Positions 26,812 through 39,042 of a DNA stretch of 64,000 bases are shown one piece after another. The notes beneath the pieces were generated by a model. It was not told the origin of the DNA. It was given only the letters and a program-made list of their open reading frames with translations, and did not search any database. The stretch is from Ephydatia muelleri. Taxonomy: Eukaryota > Porifera > Demospongiae > Spongillida > Spongillidae. The stretch lies in assembly GCA_013339895.1 (NCBI GenBank), contig JABACO010000013.1, forward strand, positions 5,009,823 through 5,073,822. Reading direction: 5' to 3'. The translations under genes and the position numbers were made by a program. Position 1 is the first letter of the stretch. The number at the start of each line of letters is the position of its first letter.

Positions 26812-27940
26812 TCATACGCTTTCACCTTCACTAGTACGGGTACCATCCTCTGGCTTCTTTCTCCATGCACTCCGGCGACTCTTGGTTCGGCGATTTTGAA
26901 ACCAGACTTTTACTTGGTTTTCTAGAATTCCTAAACCTTTGGCAAGCTGAATTCTATCCTCGGAAGACAAGTATTGCTTTTCCTGAAATGCTTTTTCGAG
27001 TGCTGCAGTTTGGTTACTAGAGAAGGTTGCTCTCATCCTTCGCTCAGAACTCTTCTTAGACCCATTCCGTTTTGCCACTGTAAGCACAGAGACCTTGTAC
27101 GTGTTATAGCCATCAGCCATGGGAGAAATCTCATGTTCAGGGTAGCCTGTATAATAATAATAGCAGGCGTTCGTGAACTCGGCACAATAATAATATAGCA
27201 GCACCCATTGAAAGATGTCATTGCTACATTTACAACGTATACATGTACATACACATTCAAACACACTGCCTGTTTGGACTATTATACCATGTTCTGACTG
27301 CCGCCATACTGATACACACAAATAGAAACGGTTGAAAAAGACTTCGTGTATATGTAATGTGGGTCGCGGACACACGTTATTGTTTTTTCAAACACGTACC
27401 GTTACCAGGAGTCACAACTGATAAGTTATTCGGCAGTGCGCTTGAGTTATCACTGGAAACTGATGCAGAAGACTGTGACAGAAGTGTCAATAGCTGTGAG
27501 TCAGAACCATCAGTACTAATCGCAGTGTTCACGGATGATGGTAATACAGTATGCGGGGACAACTCTTCAACAATAACATGGTCCCCTTTTGTCGTCTGTA
27601 CGCATTCTAGATGGTAACACAAATGCGTAAGGCTAAAGCACACAAACGAGAAAGTTATGCAAATAAAGCTTTGCCCCTATCGTTTTCTACTTTTCAACAA
27701 CAGGCAGTCATCAATATAAGAATAAAACCAGGCTGCATGTTAGAGTGGGTATAGTTCAAATATAACATCACGTGTGCCGTCAAACTTATATGAATACAAT
27801 AGACCACCTACTATCTGTTTTGACCGGTGCAATACACTGTATGTAATAAATCTATGAATACTGGTCAATTACATAGATCTCATAGTCTCACCGATCTCTT
27901 GTGCTTGACCTCTTGTGTCAGCGATGTGTACGGAATCCAT
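26812..27940 (-). CDS. NK5/6/7-like homeobox gene A
   Basis: This is an ANTP-class homeobox transcription factor. There are three exons, all joined in phase 1. Exon 1 is 27892-27940 ([16 protein letters not shown], donor GTGAGA). Exon 2 is about 27403-27608, Ser/Thr-rich. Exon 3 runs from about 27147 to 26812 and holds the homeodomain. The protein is about 197 residues. The homeodomain starts [20 protein letters not shown] and ends [17 protein letters not shown], closest to NKX6 ([15 protein letters not shown]). Position 56 is Ser. A second acceptor, CTTACAG before TGGCAAAACGG, lies 66 nt inside exon 3 and keeps the frame, so a shorter isoform lacking [18 protein letters not shown] and its next residues is possible. 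The protein ends [13 protein letters not shown] see no EH1 motif. It is a tandem paralogue of gene B on the same strand. Confidence 0.88.
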
Positions 27941-28226
27941 TTTGCCAACTGTTTACTTCCGTGTCATGCGCGCGCGAAACTAAATGACAACCGTAATATA
28001 TGGCGCGCTCAGCTGTAGCTCATATCGTATATGTCTACAATAAACTTAGCAGTTAAAAAATGATGCATAATTGAACCTGTCTTCCACGTGTATATGATGC
28101 ACCACTTAAACGTAAAAAAAAAAAAAAGGACGGGGGGAAGAACATATATTTACAAATATTATACAGCACAGTACAATCTATGGATATAGGATAGAAAGAG
28201 AGGTCAAGTTTTGTCACATGCCACTG
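27941..28226. promoter_or_regulatory. Short spacer between tandem NK-like genes
   Basis: Only 286 bp separate the start codon of gene A from the stop codon of gene B, on the same strand. The spacer has an A-rich run (about 28115-28127) and must hold both the gene A core promoter and the gene B 3' UTR. No further feature was recognised. Confidence 0.4.
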
Positions 28227-29580
28227 CTAGTTTGACTCATTGCCAGACTTGTTTGACTTCCATGATGTCCTACGGCACTTTGTGCGCCGGTTTTGAAACC
28301 AGATCTTTACTTGGCTCTCAGAGAGGTTTAGTCTTTCTGCAAGGCGAGCTCTCTCAGCTGTTGTCAAGTACTGAGTGGCGAGGAAAGTCTTCTCTAACTC
28401 ATCAATTTGAGCACCAGAAAATGTAGCTCTGCCCTTCTTGTCCTTTTTGCTGTCCTTTGAACTTTGTTTTTCTCCGTTTGACTTTCCATCTGGTGTTAAG
28501 GGTTGTGCATGACCAGGATAGATTAGCTGCTGACCAACTCCATCCATCACTTTATCTCCGTGAGCATTTGGATCATAGCCCACTGTAAAGTACAAAATGT
28601 GTCATAGCAACAGAAATTTAAAATGCGCTGCCACATGCAAGTATGCTAATTACATTCAAAGCCCCAGAGGATATAGGTTTTGGGGGTGGGGAGCAAGGGG
28701 TGGTGGGGACTTCCACACAATCACAGGAGCGGTAGCATAGATCGATCCCATGAGATATGATAACAGACCATGAGCCACAACATGTACACCTGGAGCAAAA
28801 AATTTCCTCCGGACTTATGAAATGAGGTCATTGCAATGCGCGCATTGCAGATATTATTATGCTTTCAACTAAAGGAACAATCAAAACACCGTAAGATGCA
28901 TAGAGCACAAAGGGGTGGTGCAGCTACGGGACCATGCCTATTTCATGAAACGAGATAGAGCGGAACGGCGTGGCCGCACGTTGATCTCAGATAAGACCCG
29001 CTCCCACCTGAACATACATTATACACCACCACAAGGGTAAATATGCAATCCGTGGAGAGATCAGGGTACTCATTCATTACTCACCTGGTAGTGGCCGCGC
29101 TAGTGCAGGCATGTAGAACGACCCGGGAATGTCTTGGTAAATAGCAGTCACACCCTCAAAAGCTTTTCCAAAGTGAGTAGGAGTTGTGGGAGAGCGTGCA
29201 TTATCTGAAAATGCGGTAATACCTGCAGCAGTGCTGGTTGGCGACTTCTGATAGGAGGTCGGCGTCTTGGCTACTTCGCTGGGAAGCGTGCCCCCTTGCT
29301 GAGCTCCAAGGATGTCTCGTATATTATGCGGAGTGCTCGAGTGCTCGTGGCCATTCGAAGACGTCACTTGATAGGCTGGACTGCGCTGCGGGTCGACTGA
29401 ATTGGGAGGGTAGGCTGCAGGGTACGCAGCACTGAAGTCGTAGTGCCAAGGTGACGGGTGCATCGTTGGGCTCCAATTCATCCGCGGGCTTGCCGTATGC
29501 TGGATAGGAACACTGGCGTAGTATTCTTGGCGACCTTGAGGAGGTGGATAGAACTGCATTTTCGTAAAAACTGAGCGCAA
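28227..29580 (-). CDS. NK5/6/7-like (NKX6-type) homeobox gene B
   Basis: This is an ANTP-class transcription factor of about 285 residues. Exon 1 is 29085-29580, starting [14 protein letters not shown] or at the internal Met before QFYPPP, and ending at a strong GTGAGT donor in phase 1. Exon 2 is 28227-28582, acceptor TTTACAG. Exon 1 holds [13 protein letters not shown], which matches the NKX6 repressor motif region (TPHGINDIL in vertebrate NKX6-1), followed by a Ser/Thr/Pro-rich linker. The homeodomain begins [17 protein letters not shown] and ends [17 protein letters not shown], with [11 protein letters not shown] matching the NKX6 ERARLA block. Position 56 is Cys instead of Trp. The tail is very short ([12 protein letters not shown]). 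The R-x-x-W after the homeodomain is shared with gene A, supporting tandem duplication. NKX6 affinity is inferred from motifs, not a tree. Confidence 0.92.
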
Positions 29581-30314
29581 GACGAAACTCGTGCAATAGA
29601 TGTCGTTTTGGGCTGTACAGTAATATTAGTAGGCTTCCGGTTAAACCCCGCCCCTCAGATAGTGCCGATAGGTGCCCCACCCCTTTCTTGTCAGCCCGCC
29701 CTTTGTTCTCCAGCGATTAAAAGTGGGCGCGTCGTGATAGAGGGCAAAGGATCGATGCACAGAAAATTGGCTTGATTGCATGTATGAATTGCCTGAACTG
29801 TTCATAATTATTGGTGCTTGACAATGGTTTTCTCTATCCTTATGACTCAGAATTGAGTTTATTAATATAATTCCTGGACTAACTTAATAATCTGTTTCTG
29901 TACATGAACCATAAAAATGACAGCAACATAAAACACAAAACTGCACACACTAAATATGTGTGTGCATAACATCGAGTCATGTGGTGCAAGAACTGGAACT
30001 TCCAAAGTTTTAATAAGAGCTAAAAATGTGAGTGCATAAAATACATGATTTGGTGGAAGTAAATAAAAATCCCTCAGAGTTCAATATGCAGACAACTTCC
30101 ATCTGAAATGTTCAAATACATTTAATGCTACATGAATCATAAACATTTGTTGTAATGGATTTACCTCTGTAGTTAAATATAGATCCAAAGGCTTTCACCA
30201 GTACTTTGCTGCAATTCCAGACAATATGATTGCACAAACTGCTCCAAGTAATAACCAATGATATGAAACTACTGAAACATGGGGAAAACACCAAAATTAG
30301 CAAATGATCAAGTA
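29581..30314. promoter_or_regulatory. Spacer between NK-like gene B and INPP5A, presumed promoter
   Basis: The first 200 bp upstream of gene B are more GC-rich than the surroundings. They carry a GC/KLF-box-like CCCCGCCCC at about 29646-29654 and CCCCACCCC near 29680. These are plausible core-promoter sites for a minus-strand transcript but are assigned by pattern only. The remainder is AT-rich and would contain the INPP5A 3' UTR. Confidence 0.35.
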
Positions 30315-32393
30315 CTAACTTAACATACATCGTTCATGTGTGCCACTGCCTTTGCCTTTTTTACTACTTTCAATTGTGAAGACGAGGTAGATGGGCTGCA
30401 AGTGAGAATGACTTAGTACTAAATTATGTCACTGTAACATAATTGCAAAGGTTATTTTTATATAAAAACAATCTTTAAAATGGGGATGTGCAATACATGT
30501 ATGTAATAGATCACTGATGCATGTACAGAATCACTATGAATTTGACTCACCAACTACTACCAGATACAAAAATGTAGCAATAATGGCTCATATTGCCATG
30601 AATATGCATGCTGGTTAGTGAACAATTAAAGAAACCCAATACACTCATATGAAGGTCTGTGAATTTCCTAAGAAAAAGTATCTGTTGTTATGGTGCATGC
30701 AGCCAGTATTAGATTCAAATACATTGGTTTTTGTAGTGTTAGAAATGCATAGCTGAATACAACAGCTGTCAATAATTATTCATCTAACTGTATGTATCAC
30801 ACATAATTAAATACAATTACTGAGAACAAACCTTGTGATCACCAACACATATTTCTTTCGCCATCATGTCATAGATACAACCACCTGGACTCTAAAAGGA
30901 TGAATAAAAACTAAGTTGCTAGACATGTAGATAACACAGCTCATTCATTATGCACCCTACCTTTTTAACTAGTTGTAATGCTGAATTGTTCATAACAATC
31001 CGATCACACCAAGCTGGGCACCTGCCAAAGTTAATAGATCCAACCACATTTGACTCAAATTACAAAACATACAAATAAACAAGGCGCAACACAGAGCTAG
31101 ATGTTCACACTTGCCCATATACACTACTGTGGTGTAATTGCTGGTTCAAGTGGATGAAATGTTGGAAAAGAAGCTCAAGGGTGACACCCGTTTCCTGTTA
31201 TAAGGTATGTACCTATCTGTCAAAACAACAGCATTTCTAGACCAGTGGGAGGTTCATGAATAGTGGTGTACCACAGCAAGAACGTATTCATATCAGTTAA
31301 GGATCACATTCTTGCTCTTATTTGGTACTACTAATGTTTATCATTGTGAGTTGTCAGCAAAGATACCACCCCCAAGTTTCTTACAAGCTAGGGCTTGGTC
31401 TTGTGGGCAAGCACATGTTTTGTGACAAAGCACAGTGGAACAATACATGAAAGTACTACTACATGTATATGCAGATGTGACCAGGTCCAATCTGAGAAGG
31501 GAAAAAATTAACACAACTCCACCTGTAGATAAACCCAGTATCTAAGGTCCCATCTGACCATCCCTTATCCCAATCCCATTTAGGGGGCAGGAGCTAAAAG
31601 GCAAAACCTGTAGCAACACATCAAAGTGGGAGTCAGGCCAATGGTGAAGCCAGACAGATCCTTCAGGGGTGCCACAGATCTCAGATGATAAAAAAAAACC
31701 CCAACAACAGATCCAAATGCAGCAGGCAGACCAAACCTGATACCACTACACCATACTATAGGTGTGTAGTACTCAAAGGAGGGTGGGTGGGGACACAACC
31801 AGCTGTTAAAACACTCCCACACTACCAGAGTAATTACTAAACGTTATTGTTCTGTGTGAGCAAGCAGTAATAAACAAAACACTTTACTTGGTATAAATCT
31901 CCACATGGTTAAATACCTTTTATCCATGTATTTGGTGCCTTCATCTATCTTTTCACTGAAAGGGTAACTGGAAATAGAGAGAGGTAATAACACACTTTGG
32001 CATTCCCCTTGTGAATATTATTATAAAAAAGGTAAACTACAAACAAATTAACACAAGGAGTCATTCATTTCCCCCATCAAAATGAACAATAATGAATATC
32101 CCCCAAACAATCTTTGTGACATGCAACATTTCAATACATTTAATGAATATGTGGCTAAATCTACTAACACAACTATGAGCTGTGAACAATGATAAACAAT
32201 GATAAACATACCTTGGTTGGAAGTTGATGGGCAATTCAAGCAACTCTGCATAGCTGTTTAGCTCATTATCATACTGCAACAACTAAAGAATACAGTATGA
32301 ACACAATACAATCAAGAAAACATTTTCCTATGTTGTACATAGTGCAAGTGTTATAAGCTACACATATAATTTGAAGCGGCCAATATTCATATC

Positions 32394-32432
<39 letters not shown>

Positions 32433-35400
32433 GGGGTGATACCAGGTTATCTAGACTAACAACCAAGTTTAATTCTTCAAGCTCTCAAAGATTAGCTTGC
32501 AATTCCAAGCCACTTCTATCCATTAGTGTATATTAATGGTACAGAGGTTGTATTTTACTATTGCTGAGTAATTCGAATTCTGAACACTTTGCCATTCATT
32601 CTACAAGGCATCATGCAATTTTGCAAAACGCTTCAAACGCTCAACTAAGTGATGAAGACAAATGGTTATACCAGACAGTTGGTGTGGATGATCCTTTCCA
32701 AATATGGAGAAGGGTATTTGCTGGTTGTGCTTCAGAATAGCCATAACTAATGTCCCAAGATAATAGGATTATTAAGTACAAATAATCCCATAAGGTAGGG
32801 AACATCACATTAAAAATCAAGGTTCAGAACAGGTAGATTGTCACCCACTTTCCTGCTATGGCTTGGCCATAGTAGGAAAGAATAGAACAGGCTCCTAAGT
32901 AATGAAGTTTGCAAATTAATTTACTTCATGTGTGAATCTTAAACAGCTGAGAATGTATTATAATGTTGTATAAAGCATGTAAACCATGAATACTTTACAT
33001 GGCAAGTTCCACCATTTGAAACCCTACAAAGAACGTCCACATTTGTACAACTAGTACAGATAATTATCATAGTCTGTTTATAAAGAATAGACCCTCCCTG
33101 TACACCTTGTACAATAATTATTCAACTACATGTATATGAACAAGGAAGGTTTTACAATTTTCATCATTACACAGTATAAACAACAGTAAAAGCTATTTTA
33201 TGCAGCTGCTCAAATCTACCATACACAATAAGGCAGTCCAGAACAATTGTGATACGAAATGTACTTACAAGAGATGGCACAAAATTAGCTTTACAGGTAT
33301 AGTTCTCATTGCAATGCATTGCATTTTAGAATCCTATTAACAGCATTCTTATAGTGTTCTGATGATTTGGCTCTTTTCCATACACGTAATTCAGTAAAAC
33401 AGTCACAGACATCTGTTTTATTAATAACATGACATTGGATGGAGATGTAAATCACCATAACTAGACTGAGATCAAGTCTGAGTTTTATTTGTAGCAACAA
33501 AAATTGTCTCCAATCTCCAATCTCATCTAGTGACAGAGTAGATTAGTCTAGGCATAGTGGGGTCAGCAGGGTAACGAACATACAGGTTGGCCACAATGTA
33601 CGGTGTATTGCAGAATCAAGATAGATATGCTGCTGCAGATGGCCAAACTGCTAACTGCTAGACATGTATAGCCCATACAACTATTCAAACTTTAGTTAGG
33701 TTGAGAGTGATGTGGAATATCAGTAAACTTTGTTGGGCATCTACATCCAAAATAAGATGTTGCATTTGTTAACTTGAAAGAGTATTTGATCGCTTCACCC
33801 TTATCCACAGTACATAACTTCAAAAAGACACAATAAACAACAACAAATTACTCAAAGTTCTCTCCCAAAATTAAATTAAAAAGTCAAGTAATTTATTTGC
33901 TCACAATATAATACCCATTTCAAGAATTGATTAACTTTAGATATACATACATGTTGTAACTTTGCATATGGCCAAAAACAGTACTGTTACACTGTGCAAA
34001 AGATTTATGATCATCCACTGATATTAATGTAACCTAACACTGATGATGAATAGAAACCTGCTGCAATGTACACAATGCCATAAACTGTGCTCAAAACAAC
34101 AACTAACCTCTTTGTAGTCTGATGTGAAGAGTGTAGCATCAGCTACATAAAACCTTTTCCTTTCCACAGTTACAGTTGGCTGAAACAAAAAATTGTCAAT
34201 ACAGTGCAACAATTTTCATAGCACTAAGTGGTTCTTTTTTAAAAGAATTACTATACTGTAGTTGGCTAAAAATTGCCCTGGTGATGTATATAATTGTCGG
34301 CACATGTATTGATTATGACTGAGAAAAATTCATCTCTAAGTATGAAACCATATAAGAAACAACACACGTCTCCATTGCACACTGACTACAGTTACAGTTC
34401 GTAGGACATGATAAACGAAGGGTCCTCCTACATATACGATTGTACATGGCATGGGTGTATATGTATTATACAACAGAGAATTCAACGTCAGGAACAATAC
34501 AATTTCCTTCTACATGTAGAGTGTTCTACTTAGTCTTTAAGAATATGTGCAGCACAATACACATACATGAGGGCCCTGATACAAGTTTTTGTGTTGATAA
34601 TAGCTGCTAAGTACAGTATGCTGATGGCAAACCCATTTCAATGGTCAGAAAAATTAAACATTCATTCCTTGCAGAGCACCTAACACATTTTGTGTAATAT
34701 GTCAATATACATGTATGTTTGAAAAGAGTGTTATGTGCATGTACATACAAGACGCATCAAGCAACTATCATTCCCATGTTGTGCCAAAAGGCATCTCAGA
34801 CTGACACACTCACATAGACCAGTACCAGATGTATGGATTTTGGACAAATTGAAACAAACAGATCCTGTGTGGAAATGTACTAAGTATCTGAATACAGTGT
34901 TAGGCAAAATAAAAGCTCTCAATTACAGTGATTTCAATCCTACTACTGGTATCTACTCTGCTTTGATTTTATTGTCTTTGGTTGGGCATTGCAGCCTTGC
35001 AGAAGAGATATAAATTATTGTTCATTCTGGGTGTTCATGTGTGAGCTTTGGCAATTTGATAGTGTGTGCATAATTATTGCGGTTCTTTATCAGCTATTAG
35101 TATCACAGGCATGCATTGAAAAAAGAGAATAAGTTGGAATGTAGGAGTGATGGGATAACACAATAATACGTATGATAATGGTTATGCAGCTTATGACTTG
35201 GCCACAAGGCAAATGCAAACAACACCAAATGCTTAGTGCTTTGAAATTTCAAAATCATGCATACAAAGATCAATTGATTTTAATTCAATGCCTGCTGCAG
35301 TTCCAAATACTAGATTCGACTTGGTGGTCAGGAATAATTTAATACCGATTCTAACCTGCTGCATTCCATACATTGTGTGGCTGAGATGCATGCCAACATT

Positions 35401-38400
35401 TTCTACTTGTTTAGACTTCCCACAGCCAATTGCCACATGTAGTGGTCTAACCATTCATACATGTAATAGTCTGCAGTTGTCATATATTTGATTCCTAGTC
35501 AATATAATGTATTTTCTCGTAACATACCTGTTTACAATTCTGCATAATGTATTTACCCCATATGTACCACACTTTTTTCTGCAGTACAATATGTAGGACC
35601 TATCAATGCCGATTACATAATAGTTCACGTCTATAATGCACTCTTGTAGTATTACGACATGCAGTGTACAAATAAAATGACGAGGTAGGCCCCAATAGCA
35701 AGCACAATACAATAGCTATCTTGATCGACATGTCTATAAGTGTAACATTTTTAAAATGAATACGTACATGCCTTGCCTTTTTTACCCACAAAGTACATGT
35801 ATACATTTTTTCATTATGCACATATGCAAAAAAAAAAAACTGTAGTACACATGTACACACAATATCTGTGTAAGTGGACAGCAGCTGCACTGCATAATTA
35901 TGCTGTCATATAACAGCTTTGCTGAAAGAACTGAAGGCCCAAACCACAGTATGGCATAGCTAGATTATTTCTACAAAATTATTGCATGTGTAAATGTATA
36001 AGCATTATGGATGCTACAATACAGTACATTAGGAATAAATACACACACACATACACTTAAGACAAAAAATAGTTAAAGTTTCATGGGTGCTCTGGGATTG
36101 ACACATGGAACATTTGAGTATTTGATTTCAACCTATAATGTATACTAGAAGCTTGAGACAAATGACTAAAGTGTGACCATGTGACTTTAGTATGAAAAAA
36201 TAACGCATACAAGTATTTAAAGTATTGTAGCAGTGCTCTTAGCACTTCAGTATTCTCACTCTGGCAACCAAACGTAGCACCAAATTTTCCCATGTGTATG
36301 CTGTTATAGTATAGTCACACACCTGTGGACAAGACACAACTATTCCATCTGGAATAAACTTTGTATATGAACATACATACATACATGGACATAGAATGCC
36401 TAAATAAGCTGCATGGTCCTATTTAAATGCCAAATGCACCTTGTACACAATTACCTGAGATGTGTCCTCAGTAGTTGGCCTATAAACAATCTTGTCAAAT
36501 AACTTCCCACTTGGTGATTTGAGAAACTCTGCTTGATGGCCTGAAGAAATAATGTGCTGTGCATATGAAGCAGCAGTCACAATTAGAAACCCAGAGAATA
36601 ACAAAGTAAGTATTACATACATAGTACAGCTTGATACTTAACACAATTATGTACATCAAAATATGCATTAGAAAGCATACTCTCATCACAGCTGAAAAGT
36701 CAAGACGAAAGTTGAAGTCCCCATAGAATAGAACTGGCTCTTGAAGGTCAGCCAATGTTCGGTTCACAGATTGAATTGCACGTTCCAATGCCTTCTTTCG
36801 GTAGGCGCAATAAACTGAAGGTGACTGAACATTACAAAATCATGTGCGATAGAAAAATGAATGCACATGACACAAACCTCTAGAGCAGTCAAGTTGTCAT
36901 CATCATGAAAGAGATGAATGTTCACAAGGTTAAATATGTGACTGGAGGGATGGAAGAAACAAAATGATTATATACAACTGTAAACAAACCCTACAGTTGA
37001 AAAAGAGATCAACAGCCAATTTTTATTCACACCAGAGAATACATTTAAGAATACACATCTACAGTACATGCATAATTGTAACATAACGCTACAATGTAGG
37101 GGTATTTTAGTCCAACATTTCTCATGTGTTTATCCCTAAGTGTAGCCATGACTGCACCCCATTTAATTTTACAAACGCCTTTAAATATGGAACTTACGAT
37201 CCAAACAACTTCCATTTTGTATGCAGTAGGCCTTTTCTGCTCCAAGTTACCTGTGCAAGTGTGCAGTACATGTCAGATAATACAACTAACATGTGCGCAT
37301 AGTTTGCACATTATACATGTACAAATCTTATCCTTGGTTGTTTGCACACTTTGCTTTTTACACAACAGACACATATATTCTAACTCAAAGGCAATGCATT
37401 TTTTAATTCATTTTATGGGCCTTTGTAATACAGTGAAACTGGGCAGACACCTCTGATCTGATCAACCAGGTGGCCATAAGACACAAAGGTTCTGTAAAAC
37501 AGCCACATAACATTAATTGGAAATATTAGACTTCTGTTAGAATAGAAAGATGCCATCCTACTCAGAAGTTTTACTGTAGCAAAAGGCAATAGATTGCGCA
37601 AAAGCTGTCAAACTGTCAAACCTCTAGAACGAACATGTGAATGAGAATCCTGATGATTACAAATCTTTAATCAGCAACTGCCAGGCCAAATGGTTTGATT
37701 TTCAATGTTTACATACCCCATTTTCAATTTAAAACCGTTGTAGGCTTAATGAGTGTCACTCATAAATGAATGATGTGGGTATCTGGCGATTACAAAAATC
37801 ATTTGATTGCATGCAGGAATTCGTATACCATGCACCATAATGTTACAGCCAAACAAGCTATAACTGAAAAACTTGCGTAACAATACACTACATGTACATA
37901 ATACATGCATTTGGGTAAATACATGGTCTCTGATTGCGGAAAAACATTTCAAACAAAATACATTTCAAACCTTCAAGCATACTTTTGCAACCCAAATTGA
38001 AAAGTATGTACACGTACATGTACGCACAATTTTACATGCATGTGCATAATCATTGAAGTTAGCACTTAACCTAACTAGATATGAGAGTAAAAGCAAATGC
38101 AATAAATGTCCCCTGTTATCAATATTTTAACATAAGCTTACATCTGGATAAAATTCTGTTGGAAACTTCTCTTTTTGGTGCTGCTTGTCAAACTTAAGCT
38201 CCTCAAATAACACCTAATTCCATAGGTAGAAGAGTAACACATGTAATTGCATGTTCCTGCAACAGCATTTACAAACTCATGTGAATGACACTATAAGGAA
38301 AATAATAACTTCCTAGAAGTGATATGATACAGTGCAGTGTACTTACATGTAGGTGGGCAAATGAAGTTTGCTTTTAGGACTATTTTACAACATAAACAAC

Positions 38401-38993
38401 TTCATGCGACAAGTTTATTTGCACTGTTGCAGGACAGCCTATATTAAGTTCAAGACAAAATTCATACGTACTGTGTATGTGTGCACTTCTTCAGATTACT
38501 ATTAGCAAAATCATACTATTTATGCAAAACATTATTTACTATTTTCACACAGATGAGCAAATAGTAAAAGAATAAACTGAGTTTTAGAGTCATTACTTTT
38601 CTTCTCACTTGCTTGACTTTGCATATAATGTTTGTGCACTTTGTTGTGTTAATCCTGGCTCTCATTTGGCTTCAGACTCTAATTATTCATCACAAAGATA
38701 ATTAGCTAACCATGCTTGATTGAGCAATTACAAATGCCAATTAAAGTGGTAATTGATACAATAATTAAAAGTACACAGACAAATGCACAAACACATATGA
38801 ACGCACAAACATATGCACACATACATGTAAGCATGTACTGCAAGTATACATGCACACTATGACTGATACCTACATGGTCTCCTTGCACTCCATGAAATGT
38901 GTTGGCTGTAAACGAAAATACAACTTCATACAAAGCATCAACACATAGTCTTGTGCAACAAATACTTCCCCTTCCCTCATTACATAGCTATAG

Positions 38994-39042
<49 letters not shown>

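Noticed and set aside
29238-29680. ORFs of 65 and 118 codons overlapping homeobox gene B exon 1
   Set aside because: They are alternate-frame shadows of a real exon with a consistent donor and NKX6-type motif.
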